From Planctomyces sp. (lineage in GTDB: Bacteria > Planctomycetota > Planctomycetia > Planctomycetales > Planctomycetaceae): a stretch of DNA of 33,922 nucleotides. The DNA is taken from NCBI GenBank assembly GCA_013822855.1, contig PNLE01000025.1:1-33922 (forward strand), in the 5' to 3' direction. Made by a program: the position numbers and the translations under genes. The notes under the pieces are model-generated. The model was not told the origin of the DNA, ran no database searches, and worked only from the letters and a program-made list of their open reading frames with translations. Shown in pieces: positions 1 through 8,120 of this stretch; the first letter of the stretch is position 1; every line of letters starts with the position of its first letter.

Positions 1-1153
1 GCTGGCGGAGGCCCGCTTCAGTGCCGACCAGCCGCTCGCGCCAGGTGGTTTCCATCCGCGACAGCCGGGCGGAGGCGGACCACAGCCCCATCCAGGTCTC
101 GACAAGCAGGATCGAAACCAGCACCAGCGAGAGGATCAGGGCCGTTTGCGTGGAAGCCGAAGCGGCCGGGGCGAGGGCGACCTCCTCGTCGGAATCCATG
201 GCGACAGACGATTTGACGCCGGTGTAGTGGGGCGTGGCGGGCTTGCCACCCAGGGCGGCTTTGAGAAAGAAATTCTCGGCCGAGGGGGTGACCGATTGAT
301 GATCCACGGAGGGGCTGGTCATGCCGCGCGAGGGGAGTGCGATGGCTTCCAGCCGCCGGGCGACAACCGCAGCCGAGGCGGGCCGGGCGTCGGGATTTTT
401 GGCGAGGAGATCGACGATCAGCGCATCGAGTGCCGGCGGACAATCGAGCATTTTCGTCGCGACATGCGGAATGGGGGCGTCGACATGCTTTTGCAGGGTC
501 TCGGCCGGGTGGTCGCCCATGTAGGGCGGGTCGCCCGTGAGCAGTTCATAGAGAACGCAGCCCAGGGCATACAGATCAGTGCGGGCGGAGATCGGCGGTT
601 TACCGCGGATCTGCTCGGGGGCCATGTAGTAGAACGTGCCGACAGTCTTGCCGGCCTTGGTGATCTTCTGGCCCGAGGTGATCGTGGCCAGACCGAAATC
701 GGCCAGCTTGAGCTGCCCGTTCTTGCCGATCAAAAAGTTGGCGGGTTTGACGTCGCGGTGGATGACCCCCTGCTCGTGGGCGTAGCCCAGGCCCGCGCAC
801 ATCTGCAGGCCCAGTTCAATGACTTTGTCCCACGAATAGCGGCCCTTCTTGCGGAGTTCGTCGCCGAGCGTCCCCCCCTCGACGACTTCCATCGCATAGA
901 AACGCTCCTTGGTTTTGCAGACACCGCCGAAGCAATGGACGACGTTCGGATGCCGCAGCTGCTTGAGAACCTCCATCTCGCGCTCGAAGCGGGCGAGGAT
1001 CGTGGGATTGGCGGCCACATCGTCGGGAAGCAGCTTGAGGGCGACTTCGCGGTCGTTGCCGACATACCGGGCCCGGTAGACGACGCCCATGCCCCCTTCG
1101 CCGAGCTTTTCCTTGAGCTCGAACGGCCAGATCCATCGCGATTCGGTCGTCAT
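1..1153 (-). CDS. Ser/Thr protein kinase with membrane anchor (partial, C-terminus outside window)
   Basis: A eukaryotic-type protein kinase that would phosphorylate Ser/Thr on unknown targets. Read from the ATG at 1153 (MTTESRWIWPFELKEKLGEG), 384 codons lie in the window before it runs off the left edge. Visible motifs are the glycine loop GEGGMG (18-23), the lysine of VALK (40), HRDVKPAN (132-139), DFG (152-154) and APE (178-180), so the catalytic set is complete. The kinase domain ends near residue 270. A linker follows, then one hydrophobic segment (about 337-357), which suggests a cytoplasmic kinase with an extracytoplasmic C-terminal part that is cut off here. The gene lies 74 bp downstream of a ParD-like gene on the same strand. 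Kinases of this form are abundant in Planctomycetota; the substrate cannot be read from sequence. Confidence 0.93.
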   Translation of the reverse strand, partial: MTTESRWIWPFELKEKLGEGGMGVVYRARYVGNDREVALKLLPDDVAANPTILARFEREMEVLKQLRHPNVVHCFGGVCKTKERFYAMEVVEGGTLGDELRKKGRYSWDKVIELGLQMCAGLGYAHEQGVIHRDVKPANFLIGKNGQLKLADFGLATITSGQKITKAGKTVGTFYYMAPEQIRGKPPISARTDLYALGCVLYELLTGDPPYMGDHPAETLQKHVDAPIPHVATKMLDCPPALDALIVDLLAKNPDARPASAAVVARRLEAIALPSRGMTSPSVDHQSVTPSAENFFLKAALGGKPATPHYTGVKSSVAMDSDEEVALAPAASASTQTALILSLVLVSILLVETWMGLWSASARLSRMETTWRERLVGTEAGLRQ

Positions 1154-1227
1154 GAGCAGCGTTTCCGTGGCACGTTGGGCAAAATTGCGACCCGCGCGTC
1201 AATGGTCGACAAAGGGTCGACGAGGCT

Positions 1228-1476
1228 CTACTTCTCGGCTTGCGAAAGCAGGCTTCGTAAGTTGCCCTCGTACACTATCGTGCGGCCCTCGATCGCATCC
1301 TGATAGCCTTCCAGGATCGCCTCACGCACTTTCGCCGCCTGGCTTTGCAACATCCTTTGACGGACAAGATCTATCACGAATGCGTCGGCAGTGTCGAACG
1401 GCCTGCCATCCCCGCAGTTTTCCCGAACAAAAGCCCAGAGTTCGCTTTCCAGGATCAGTGTCAGGTTCTTCGCCAT
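1228..1476 (-). CDS. ParD-like ribbon-helix-helix antitoxin, no toxin adjacent
   Basis: An 82-residue protein starting MAKNLTLILESELWAFV. The N-terminal beta strand followed by helices, and the phrase KVREAILEGYQDAIEG, resemble ParD/CC2985-type antitoxins, which bind DNA as dimers and neutralise a ParE toxin with the C-terminal tail. A GTG lies two codons upstream at 1482, but GGAG sits eight bases before the ATG at 1476 and only two before the GTG, so the ATG is preferred. ParD is normally followed closely by parE; here the next gene is the kinase, and no ParE-like frame is visible on either side. It may be an orphan antitoxin or a solitary RHH regulator. Confidence 0.7.
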   Translation of the reverse strand: MAKNLTLILESELWAFVRENCGDGRPFDTADAFVIDLVRQRMLQSQAAKVREAILEGYQDAIEGRTIVYEGNLRSLLSQAEK

Positions 1477-1873
1477 TCGCACTTCTCCGAAGCTCCGGAT
1501 CTATCGGCCCACTCAACACAGGTTTTCGACGTTCAACGACATGGCGACTGAACCCAGTCAATGATCATCTGTCGTCAACGCGGTGGCGTCCGCAGCGGAT
1601 CACGATCACCGAAAGTCCACGCCCTTAACAGTTGTTCGATTCAGAACCTCCAGGACATGCCACCCGAGCGCGACCACTTCCGGCCATACGCCCGACTATT
1701 TCGCCAAACGACATTTTGACAAATGACACGGCCAAACACATCAACAATCGTTTCTGGATATTCACGCGCCGGAAAGATCGTCGGGGCGCAGCGGTCGCAT
1801 CAACCCTTGGTTATTATCGCCCGCACCGAGAGTTCGGCCAGACGTCGGCCGGCAACCTTCCTTGACCTCTCCG
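1477..1873. other. Intergenic, no gene recognised
   Basis: About 400 bp between the divergent ParD-like gene and the oxidoreductase. Short frames on both strands look non-coding: no recognisable domain, no ribosome binding site. It should hold promoters for both flanking genes, but no convincing -35/-10 pair stands out. Confidence 0.5.
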
Positions 1874-3016
1874 ATGAACGACACGATGAAGAACCTCAAT
1901 ATCGGCATGATCGGTTACGGCTTCATGGGCCGCACCCACTCGAACGCCTACTCTCAGGTGAATCACTTCTTCCCGCTGAAGTACAAGCCGGTGCTGAAGG
2001 CGGTCTGTGCCCGCGATGCCGACAAGGTCCGCGATTTCGCCACGCAGTGGGGCTATGAATCGATCGAGACCGATTGGCGCAAACTCGTCGAGCGAAAGGA
2101 TATCGATGCGATCGACATCTGCACGCCGAACAACCTCCACAAGGAGATCGCCCTCGCCGCCGCCGCCAACGGCAAGATGGTGCTGTGCGAAAAACCCCTC
2201 TCGATGGACACCAAAGAGGGCGAGGAGATGGTCGCCGCCATCGAAACGGCGGGCGTCGCCAACACCGTGTGGTACAACTACCGCCGCGCACCGGCCGTGA
2301 CGCTGGCCAAGCAGCTCATCGACAGCGGCAAGCTGGGCCGGATCTTCCACTACCGGGCCAACTTCCTGCAGGACTGGACGATCTCGGCGGATCTTCCCCA
2401 GGGGGGGGCCGCCCTCTGGAGACTCGACGCCGCCGCCGCCGGTTCGGGCGTCACGGGCGATCTGCTGGCCCACTGCATCGACACGGCTTTGTGGCTGAAC
2501 GGTTCGATCACGGATGTCAGCGCGATGACCGAGACGTTCATCAAGGAACGCAAGCACACGCTCACCGGCCAGATCGAAAAGGTGAGCATCGACGACGCCT
2601 GTACCTTCTTCTGCCACTTCCAGAACGGCTCGCTGGGCCTCTTCGAATCGACCCGTTACGCCCGCGGGCACAAGGCCCTCTACACGCTGGAAGTGAACGG
2701 CGAGCATGCCTCGCTCAAGTGGGATCTCCACGACCTGCACCGCCTCCAGTGGTTCGACCACGCCGACGAAGGGATCGTCCGCGGCTGGCGTTCGGTGCAT
2801 GTCTCCGATGGCGACCAGCCCTACATGAAGAACTGGTGGGTGCCAGGCCTGCAGATCGGCTATGAGCACACGTTCATCCACCAGGTGGCCGACTTCCTCA
2901 AGGCCTTGGAAGAGGGCAAGCCCTGCTCGCCAACCTTCCGCGAGGCCCTCGAAACCCAGAAGGTGTGCGACGCCGTGTTGGCCAGCGCCAAGGAACGGGC
3001 CTGGAAAACAGTCTGA
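1874..3016 (+). CDS. Gfo/Idh/MocA family NAD(P)-dependent oxidoreductase
   Basis: A 380-residue oxidoreductase, probably acting on a sugar, inositol or sugar derivative with NAD(P). The N-terminal Rossmann fold shows [12 protein letters not shown] (GxGxxG-type), CTPNNLHKE and the family hallmark CEKPLS. The C-terminal half is the alpha/beta substrate domain (GFO_IDH_MocA_C), with [13 protein letters not shown] supplying the usual catalytic-region Asp/His. The YNYRRAPA and ANFLQDW phrases recall the levoglucosan / myo-inositol dehydrogenase branch, but substrate cannot be assigned. The ATG at 1874 ([11 protein letters not shown]) is preferred to an in-frame TTG at 1862; a second ATG at 1886 is possible. 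No strong ribosome binding site precedes either. The gene stands alone, with greA 232 bp downstream. Confidence 0.93.
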   Translation: MNDTMKNLNIGMIGYGFMGRTHSNAYSQVNHFFPLKYKPVLKAVCARDADKVRDFATQWGYESIETDWRKLVERKDIDAIDICTPNNLHKEIALAAAANGKMVLCEKPLSMDTKEGEEMVAAIETAGVANTVWYNYRRAPAVTLAKQLIDSGKLGRIFHYRANFLQDWTISADLPQGGAALWRLDAAAAGSGVTGDLLAHCIDTALWLNGSITDVSAMTETFIKERKHTLTGQIEKVSIDDACTFFCHFQNGSLGLFESTRYARGHKALYTLEVNGEHASLKWDLHDLHRLQWFDHADEGIVRGWRSVHVSDGDQPYMKNWWVPGLQIGYEHTFIHQVADFLKALEEGKPCSPTFREALETQKVCDAVLASAKERAWKTV

Positions 3017-3248
3017 AAACCGGGTGACCGGGGAGACTCGGGCAACGAACCACGCCGCCTGAGCCACAACCACCGCTTTCCAACCGTTTGTTCAGTCATC
3101 GTTCAGGCGGCTGGAATTTGGTCGGAGTTGGTGTTATCATTCCTTGTAGAGAAGACGGGTGGCCATCGGGCTGCCCGGCTTCTTTTCATTTTGGCCCCTC
3201 TCAATCAAACCGCCCTGTTCGTCCGCTGAGCACCGGCTGGAGTCTGTG

Positions 3249-3731
3249 ATGGAACTGCAACCAATCTCCCGCGAAGGTTACGACAAGCTGAAGGAGGAGA
3301 TCCGGAAGCTCGAACACGACGAGATGCCCAAGATCGCGGAAGCCATCGCCGAGGCCCGCGCCGAGGGGGACCTCAAGGAGAACGCCGAGTATCACGGCCA
3401 ACGCGAAGAGCAAGGCCGCATGCAGGCGCGCATCAACTCGCTCAAATCGAAGCTGGCCAACTGCTACATCATGGACAAGTCGTCCCTCCCCAAGGGGATC
3501 GTCGGCTTCGGAACCCGTGTCACGGTCAAGAACACCGACGACGGCGACATCGAGATGTACGAGTTCGTCGGCCCAGGCGAAGAGGACTATGCGAGCGACG
3601 TCATGAAGATCCTCACCACCAGCCCTCTGGCCAGCTCGCTCCTCGGGAAGAAAGTGGGCGACAAGGTGGCGGTGGAAGTTCCCCGCGGCACTCTCAACTA
3701 CCAGATCACCGAAATCGAGAGCGTCGAATAG
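3249..3731 (+). CDS. greA: Transcription elongation factor GreA
   Basis: A 160-residue GreA, normal for the family. GreA enters the secondary channel of RNA polymerase and stimulates cleavage of backtracked RNA. The N-terminal coiled-coil (about 1-75) carries [15 protein letters not shown], which places the conserved acidic tip residues at D41 and E44, the same numbers as in E. coli. The C-terminal FKBP-like domain (about 80-158) contains [22 protein letters not shown]. Start is ATG 3249 ([14 protein letters not shown]); an upstream extension lacks conserved sequence. A TATCAT element at 3135-3140 could be a -10 box, with a poor -35. The gene ends at a strong intrinsic terminator. Confidence 0.97.
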   Translation: MELQPISREGYDKLKEEIRKLEHDEMPKIAEAIAEARAEGDLKENAEYHGQREEQGRMQARINSLKSKLANCYIMDKSSLPKGIVGFGTRVTVKNTDDGDIEMYEFVGPGEEDYASDVMKILTTSPLASSLLGKKVGDKVAVEVPRGTLNYQITEIESVE

Positions 3732-3768
3732 GGCAGAGCCCCTTCGGCTGACTTTCGCTCACGCAACC

Positions 3769-3820
3769 AACGAAGAGATCCCGGTTTCCAAACAGGAGGC
3801 CGGGATCTCTTCGTTTTGTT
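3769..3820 (+). terminator. Intrinsic terminator of greA
   Basis: A perfect stem of 14 bp (CGAAGAGATCCCGG at 3771-3784 with its complement at 3800-3813), extendable by two A-T pairs, with a 15-nt loop, followed by TTTTGTT. It lies 40 bp after the greA stop codon. Confidence 0.9.
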
Positions 3821-3831
3821 GCTCTATGTGC

Positions 3832-3857
3832 CATGCTTGCAGCTCTGGGCAAGCATG
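3832..3857. repeat. REP-like hairpin (CATGCTTGC...GCAAGCATG)
   Basis: A perfect 9-bp inverted repeat with an 8-nt loop, preceded by GTGC. It lies beyond the greA terminator, so it is not needed for termination. It resembles the hairpins at 3936-3962 and 33319-33348 in form (GTGCCA/GTGGCA, then a short palindrome), suggesting a dispersed palindromic family. Confidence 0.55.
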
Positions 3858-3935
3858 CTGTGGCGGCTTTCAGCACGCGGTTGATGCGTGGACTCCAAAC
3901 GATGCGCATTTCAATCGGTAATATCGCCCGGGTGG

Positions 3936-3967
3936 CATGCCCCGCAGCTTTGTGCGGGCATGTTTTT
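3936..3967 (+). repeat. REP-like hairpin followed by T5
   Basis: CATGCCCCGCA (3936-3946) pairs with TGCGGGCATG (3953-3962) with one bulged base, then TTTTT. It could serve as a second plus-strand terminator. The outer arms CATGC/GCATG and the AGCTTTG-type loop resemble the hairpin 80 bp upstream, so it is listed as a repeat. The rest of 3732-4050 holds no recognisable gene. Confidence 0.5.
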
Positions 3968-4050
3968 GCGACTCGCAACGCGCCAGTTCAAGTTGGGAGG
4001 CGTATTACGCCTCTGGAACTCCCTACCATCCACCCACCACCACCAATCCC

Positions 4051-5532
4051 TCACGGCGTCGCCAGCGTCGGTACTCCCAAGTTCCCCGACGGCATCCCGA
4101 AGCTCAAGCCCTCCACGAACTCCAGATCGTCCTTCCCGAACTTCTCCAGCAATGCTGAATCGAGCGAGAAGAGCAACGATGTCTGGCGGCCCGTCCGTTC
4201 CGCCACCAGGAAGTAGATCCAGGTGATCGCCTGCTCTTTTTGCAGTCCCTGGGCCACCACGCGGTAGACGAATCGACCGTTGGCGGCGGGGATCACCTCC
4301 TTCTTGGGCATGGTCTTGAGCCGATCCCCGAGCGCGGTGCGGATGTCCGATTCGAAGTCGGCCTCCGGCAGATGGCTCCCAGCTGGCGCGCTGGCCAGCG
4401 GAGAGATGTTGCACTGCGCGATGAACTGCCCGTCCTTGACCTTGCGAAAAATCGCCACCTGCTGCGTTTCATGATACAGCTGCCACGCCCGGCCATGCAG
4501 GATGGTCAGGCCCCACGGCGCATCGAACCGTACACGCATCTGCTGCGTGGTGGGGAGCTTCGTGGCCTCGTCCACGAACTGCTGATCACCCACTCGGCCC
4601 GGAATCTGCGCCGGTCGGCGGCGCAGTCGCAAACGGGCGGTGATGTCCAAGCCGGGACTGACCGCGCCGATTGACCGCTTTTCCACCTGCGCCAGTTCCA
4701 CCTCGGCGATCGACTTGGTGACGATATCGAAATCGAGATTTCCCTCGACGCTCACCTTGGTCGTGGCGCCGTCGATGGCCCCGTTGAGCTCACCCGTGAA
4801 ACTGATGCGGGCCAGGTTGCCGGTCAGTCCCACGAACGTGCAGGTCAGCTTCTGATCGACCACCGCCTCGACGGCCATGAACATCGGCAGCACCCAATAA
4901 TCGGGAGTCCAAGTCTCACCGACTTTGACCTCCCGACCAGGCAGAAGCGCGATCAGCGACAGCGTGTCGCCGGGCGTCTGGAGCAGTTCCATCTCGTCGG
5001 TCGTCATCGGCCCGCCCAGGCTGTACAGCTCGATCCCTTCGGTGCGCCCCTGGGCGACGATGAGCCGCAGCTTGTCCGCCAATTGCCGGCGGGAGGCCTC
5101 GCCCCCCACCACGATCTCGGCGGTCGTTTGTTCGTATTCGCGGAGCGACCGCAAGGCCTCGGCATCTCGCCCCGGCCCCAGCAGCCGACGCTCGCGGAAG
5201 GAGATCCCCGCCGTCAGCTTGAGCGGCAACGCCTGCGCGCCCCCCTTCTCGTCCCGCGTCTGCACCTGCCCGTTGACCTCGATCCGCGCACCAATGCCGA
5301 AGACGCGGAAGTCGTCCGCCGGTTCGTCCAGCTTGGCCACCACCTCGTCGCCCGCCGCCTGGGCACCATGAGCCATCAACAATCCCTGCCCCGACAGCCA
5401 CCCACCCACGGCCACCACGGCACCGGCCCGCATCGCCGACCTCCGCGAAATTGCCGACCTCAGCGAGATCGACGCCATGACGCCGGGAAGATCGCAATCC
5501 TGGGGAACATCCGAGTTCGAATTCTGTCGCAT
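4051..5532 (-). CDS. Exported protein of unknown function, Tat-type signal
   Basis: About 493 residues from ATG 5532 (MRQNSNSDVPQD); an ATG at 5478 (MASISLRSAISRRSAMRAG) gives a neater signal peptide and may be the true start. The N-terminus has a twin-arginine motif (SRRSAM), a hydrophobic stretch and AHGAQA before the mature region, so export by Tat (or Sec) is likely. The mature part is beta-rich, with phrases such as REVKVGETWTPDYWVLP, that recall planctomycete secreted proteins with no assigned function. No catalytic motif is recognised. A frame open to a TTG at 5607 exists but has no signal-like start. Downstream are only repeats and the greA terminator; upstream is proS on the same strand, separated by palindromes, so it is probably its own unit. 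Confidence 0.78.
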   Translation of the reverse strand: MRQNSNSDVPQDCDLPGVMASISLRSAISRRSAMRAGAVVAVGGWLSGQGLLMAHGAQAAGDEVVAKLDEPADDFRVFGIGARIEVNGQVQTRDEKGGAQALPLKLTAGISFRERRLLGPGRDAEALRSLREYEQTTAEIVVGGEASRRQLADKLRLIVAQGRTEGIELYSLGGPMTTDEMELLQTPGDTLSLIALLPGREVKVGETWTPDYWVLPMFMAVEAVVDQKLTCTFVGLTGNLARISFTGELNGAIDGATTKVSVEGNLDFDIVTKSIAEVELAQVEKRSIGAVSPGLDITARLRLRRRPAQIPGRVGDQQFVDEATKLPTTQQMRVRFDAPWGLTILHGRAWQLYHETQQVAIFRKVKDGQFIAQCNISPLASAPAGSHLPEADFESDIRTALGDRLKTMPKKEVIPAANGRFVYRVVAQGLQKEQAITWIYFLVAERTGRQTSLLFSLDSALLEKFGKDDLEFVEGLSFGMPSGNLGVPTLATP

Positions 5533-5731
5533 GGCCTGAGATCCCGAGCAAGCACCGCCCGGCGAAAAGAGCTCGGTCAAAAAAGCTCGCCCACAAGATC
5601 TCGCCAAGTCGGGTTCCGCGAAGAATCGCCAACTTCGCCAATCCTGGCAACATCATTCCCGCCCCGCCACGGGCGGTTTGGGCCTGCGGCAGCCGGAGCT
5701 GAAGACGGGGGATGTTCCAGGAGACTTCCTG

Positions 5732-5771
5732 CCCCCTCGCCCAGTCCGCTGGGAGAGGGCCGGGGTGAGGG
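5732..5771 (+). repeat. Dispersed CCCTCGCCC / GGGAGAGGG element, copy A
   Basis: CCCCCTCGCCC, an 8-nt spacer, then GGGAGAGGGCCGGGGTGAGGG. The same element recurs at 7822-7872 and, inverted, at 7966-8019. Elements of this form (CCCTCACCCCGGCCCTCTCCC) are widespread in GC-rich bacterial intergenic DNA. This copy lies downstream of proS. Confidence 0.8.
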
Positions 5772-5791
5772 TGAGTTCGAACGTATTCGGT

Positions 5792-5888
5792 GATTCCCGG
5801 CGTTTTCTTGAACGCCGGGAATCTGCGTTTGGACGGATCGGAGGGAATGAAACGCAAACTCCCGGCGTTCAGGAAAACGCCGGGAGTT
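5792..5888. repeat. Composite palindrome: two inverted copies of one hairpin, possible proS terminator
   Basis: Hairpin 1 (5792-5823) has a 13-bp perfect stem and 6-nt loop; hairpin 2 (5857-5888) has a 13-bp perfect stem and 6-nt loop. Both are built on CCCGGCGTT/AACGCCGGG. Between them TGCGTTT (5824-5830) and AAACGCA (5850-5856) are also complementary. Taken whole, the left 39 bp and the reverse complement of the right 39 bp match at 34 positions, and four of the five differences are two compensating base pairs. On the minus strand hairpin 2 is followed by TTTGCGTTT, so it may end proS transcripts, 31 bp after the stop codon. Confidence 0.85.
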
Positions 5889-5918
5889 GTTTGTTGATGC
5901 CGTGACTAACGGCGAGGG

Positions 5919-7700
5919 TTAACTCGGCACGTTCGCGGCTTCCTCCGCTCGGCGGGTGGCGAGTTGTTCGAGGATCGTGCTGGCCGCTCCGGCGACGGGG
6001 ATCTTCGAGGCTTCGGGGAGGTGGCGCCATTTGAGTTCGATGAGGCCCTCCTTGAGGCCCTTGCCGCCGATGACCACGCGGAGGGGTATGCCGATCAGGT
6101 CGGCGTCCTTGAACTTCACGCCGGGACGCTGGTCGCGGTCGTCCACGAGAAGATCAACTCCGGCGGCGGTCAGTTCCTGCTCCAACTGGGCCGTCAGTTG
6201 ATCGACATCGGCGTCGTTCACACCGATCGGCGAGATCACCACCGAATAGGGGGCGATCGACAGCGGCAAAACGAGGCCGTTGGCGTCGAACTTCGTCTCC
6301 GCCATCGAAGCGAGGATCCGGTTCACGCCGATGCCGTAGCAGCCCATGATCAGCGGCTGCCGCGTCGCGGCTTCGTCGTCGAAGGTGGCGTTCAGCGAAA
6401 CGCTGTACTTCGTCCCCAGTTTGAAGACGTGGCCCACTTCGATCCCGTGCACCAGTTCCAGCGTCCCTTCGCCGCGAGGGCTGGGATCACCGGCGGCGGC
6501 GTTGCGCAGGTCGAAGGTTTCGTACAAACCGTCGGCGGTCTTCGGCAACTCGAAATCGCGGCCCAGGACGACGTTCGCAATGTGATAATCCTCTGCGTTG
6601 GCCCCGACGACGGCGGGGACCACCAACGGAATGTCGTGATCCGCGATGAACCGGCACTTCAAACCCACCGGCCCTGCGAAACCAATCGGTGCGCTCGACA
6701 CCTTGAAGACCGTGGCCGCATCGGCCATTTCCAGCGAAGTGACTCCCAGGGCGCGGCGAATCTTCCCTTCGTTCGCCTCGTGATCACCCCGCAGCAGCAC
6801 CGCCACCGGTGCGCCGTCGGCCACGAAGATCAACGTCTTGATGAGCTGCGTCGCTTCGCACTTGAGCAACCGGCACAGGGCGTCGATGCTCCCCACGTTG
6901 GGGGTATGCAGCTCTTCCGAGGGTGGCAAAGCGGCATCCACCGGCTGGGCGGCGGCCCGCGTGCGGCCGGTCTCGGCCCGCTCGAGGTTGGCCGCGTAGC
7001 GCGTTTTGCGGCAGAAGACGATCTGGTCTTCCCCGTTGTCGGCGGGAACCATGAACTCGTGCGAGGCGTCGCCGCCGATGGGGCCGCTCTCGGCTTCCAC
7101 CGGGAGATACTCCAAACCGCAACGGGCGAAGATGCGGCAATAGGCCCGATAGATCCGCTGGTAGGTGTCGCCCAGCGATTCCACCGTCGAATGGAAGCTG
7201 TAGGCGTCCTTCATGAGGAATTCGCTGGTGCGCAGGACGCCGAAGCGGGGGCGTTCCTCGTTCCGGAACTTGGTCTGGATCTGGTAGACGGTCATCGGCA
7301 GTTGGCGGTAGCTGCTGATATGCCGCGACATGAGATCGGTGACGACCTCTTCATGCGTCGGCCCGAGCGCCAGATGAACCTGATGGTTCTGCCGCTTGAT
7401 GTTGAAGTTGATGAGGACGTTGCCGAAGGCCTCCTTGCGGCCGGTCCGTTCGAAGAGATCGATCGGCTGCAAAGCGGGCATGAACATTTCGAGAGCGCCG
7501 GTGGCGTCCATCTCCTCACGTATGATCGCCTCGATCTTGCGGATCGAACGCCAGCCCAGGGGCAGATAGGTGTAGGCCCCGGCCATGAGCTGACGGACAT
7601 AACCGGCCCGCAGCATGAGCTGATGGCTGGGAATCTCGGCGTCGGAAGGAATCTCTTTGAGCGTGGGAATGAATGACTGGGACCAGCGCACGACGGACAT
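5919..7700 (-). CDS. proS: Prolyl-tRNA synthetase, bacterial type with editing domain
   Basis: A 593-residue class II synthetase that charges tRNA-Pro. Start ATG 7700 ([18 protein letters not shown]) matches the family N-terminus. Motif 1 region [22 protein letters not shown] (about 29-50), TxE element GPTHEE (113-118), motif 2 [17 protein letters not shown] (145-161) and motif 3 GCYGIGVNR (453-461) are all present. The INS/YbaK-like editing domain occupies about 225-400 and keeps the lysine of TQLIKTL (K288), which corresponds to the Ala-editing lysine of the E. coli enzyme. The C-terminal anticodon-binding domain shows [22 protein letters not shown]. It is divergent from proA, and palindromic repeats lie on both sides. 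Confidence 0.97.
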   Translation of the reverse strand: MSVVRWSQSFIPTLKEIPSDAEIPSHQLMLRAGYVRQLMAGAYTYLPLGWRSIRKIEAIIREEMDATGALEMFMPALQPIDLFERTGRKEAFGNVLINFNIKRQNHQVHLALGPTHEEVVTDLMSRHISSYRQLPMTVYQIQTKFRNEERPRFGVLRTSEFLMKDAYSFHSTVESLGDTYQRIYRAYCRIFARCGLEYLPVEAESGPIGGDASHEFMVPADNGEDQIVFCRKTRYAANLERAETGRTRAAAQPVDAALPPSEELHTPNVGSIDALCRLLKCEATQLIKTLIFVADGAPVAVLLRGDHEANEGKIRRALGVTSLEMADAATVFKVSSAPIGFAGPVGLKCRFIADHDIPLVVPAVVGANAEDYHIANVVLGRDFELPKTADGLYETFDLRNAAAGDPSPRGEGTLELVHGIEVGHVFKLGTKYSVSLNATFDDEAATRQPLIMGCYGIGVNRILASMAETKFDANGLVLPLSIAPYSVVISPIGVNDADVDQLTAQLEQELTAAGVDLLVDDRDQRPGVKFKDADLIGIPLRVVIGGKGLKEGLIELKWRHLPEASKIPVAGAASTILEQLATRRAEEAANVPS

Positions 7701-7821
7701 CCTTGAAATAACGGGAACGCGGCCTGTCCTTGATGACGGCCGGTGGCGCGGGATTGTAAAGCAGGAGTGGGGAAGCGGGGAAGCCAGAGTCGGGGGAGAA
7801 GGAGGGAAGGGAGCAATTCAA

Positions 7822-7872
7822 CCCTCGCCCACGTCTTCGTGGGAGAGGGTGGCACGAAGTGCCGGGTGAGGG
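7822..7872 (+). repeat. Dispersed CCCTCGCCC / GGGAGAGGG element, copy B
   Basis: CCCTCGCCCACG-TCTT-CGTGGGAGAGGG forms a hairpin, then GGCAC/GTGCC forms a second small stem and GGGTGAGGG closes the element. This copy differs from A by an extra inner palindrome. It lies in the 420-bp proS-proA divergent region. Confidence 0.75.
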
Positions 7873-7965
7873 TCTTCCCGAGCGATATGGCGAGCCAAAC
7901 CGTGTTCCCTAGGAGGCCAAGCGGCGTGCGATGAAGCTTTTTCCGGATTGCTCGTCCGATAGGCG

Positions 7966-8019
7966 CGAACCCGCCCTCACCCCGGCCCTCTCCCATCGGA
8001 ATGGGCGGGGGGTAATTCG
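7966..8019 (-). repeat. Dispersed CCCTCGCCC / GGGAGAGGG element, copy C (inverted)
   Basis: On the minus strand the core GGGAGAGGGCCGGGGTGAGGG is identical to copy A over 21 positions, preceded by CCGCCC and an 8-nt spacer. Copies B and C are about 90 bp apart in opposite orientation. Confidence 0.8.
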
Positions 8020-8043
8020 AACACCGCTCCTGACTGATGCGCC

Positions 8044-8076
8044 GGAATTGACCAATTCCCCCATTTACGGGATGAT
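8044..8076 (+). promoter_or_regulatory. Candidate proA promoter with overlapping palindrome
   Basis: TTGACC (8048-8053), a 17-bp spacer and GATGAT (8071-8076) resemble a sigma-70 type promoter, ending 44 bp before the proA ATG. GGAATT-GACC-AATTCC (8044-8059) is a perfect 6-bp inverted repeat covering the -35 box and could be an operator. Judged by eye only. Confidence 0.4.
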
Positions 8077-8120
8077 TCCGGTTTAAACTTTCGCTGGAAT
8101 CCCACGGGAAACGGATTGTC

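Noticed and set aside
146..1303. Long plus-strand open frame opposite the kinase gene
   Set aside because: It mirrors the minus-strand kinase, whose catalytic motifs are unambiguous; long antisense frames are expected at this GC content.
1632..1865. Small plus-strand frame before the oxidoreductase
   Set aside because: No ribosome binding site, no motif, and composition like intergenic DNA.
1814..3073. 419-codon minus-strand open frame
   Set aside because: Antisense shadow of the Gfo/Idh/MocA oxidoreductase.
5964..7676. 570-codon plus-strand open frame
   Set aside because: It lies wholly antisense to proS and has no recognisable domain or ribosome binding site.
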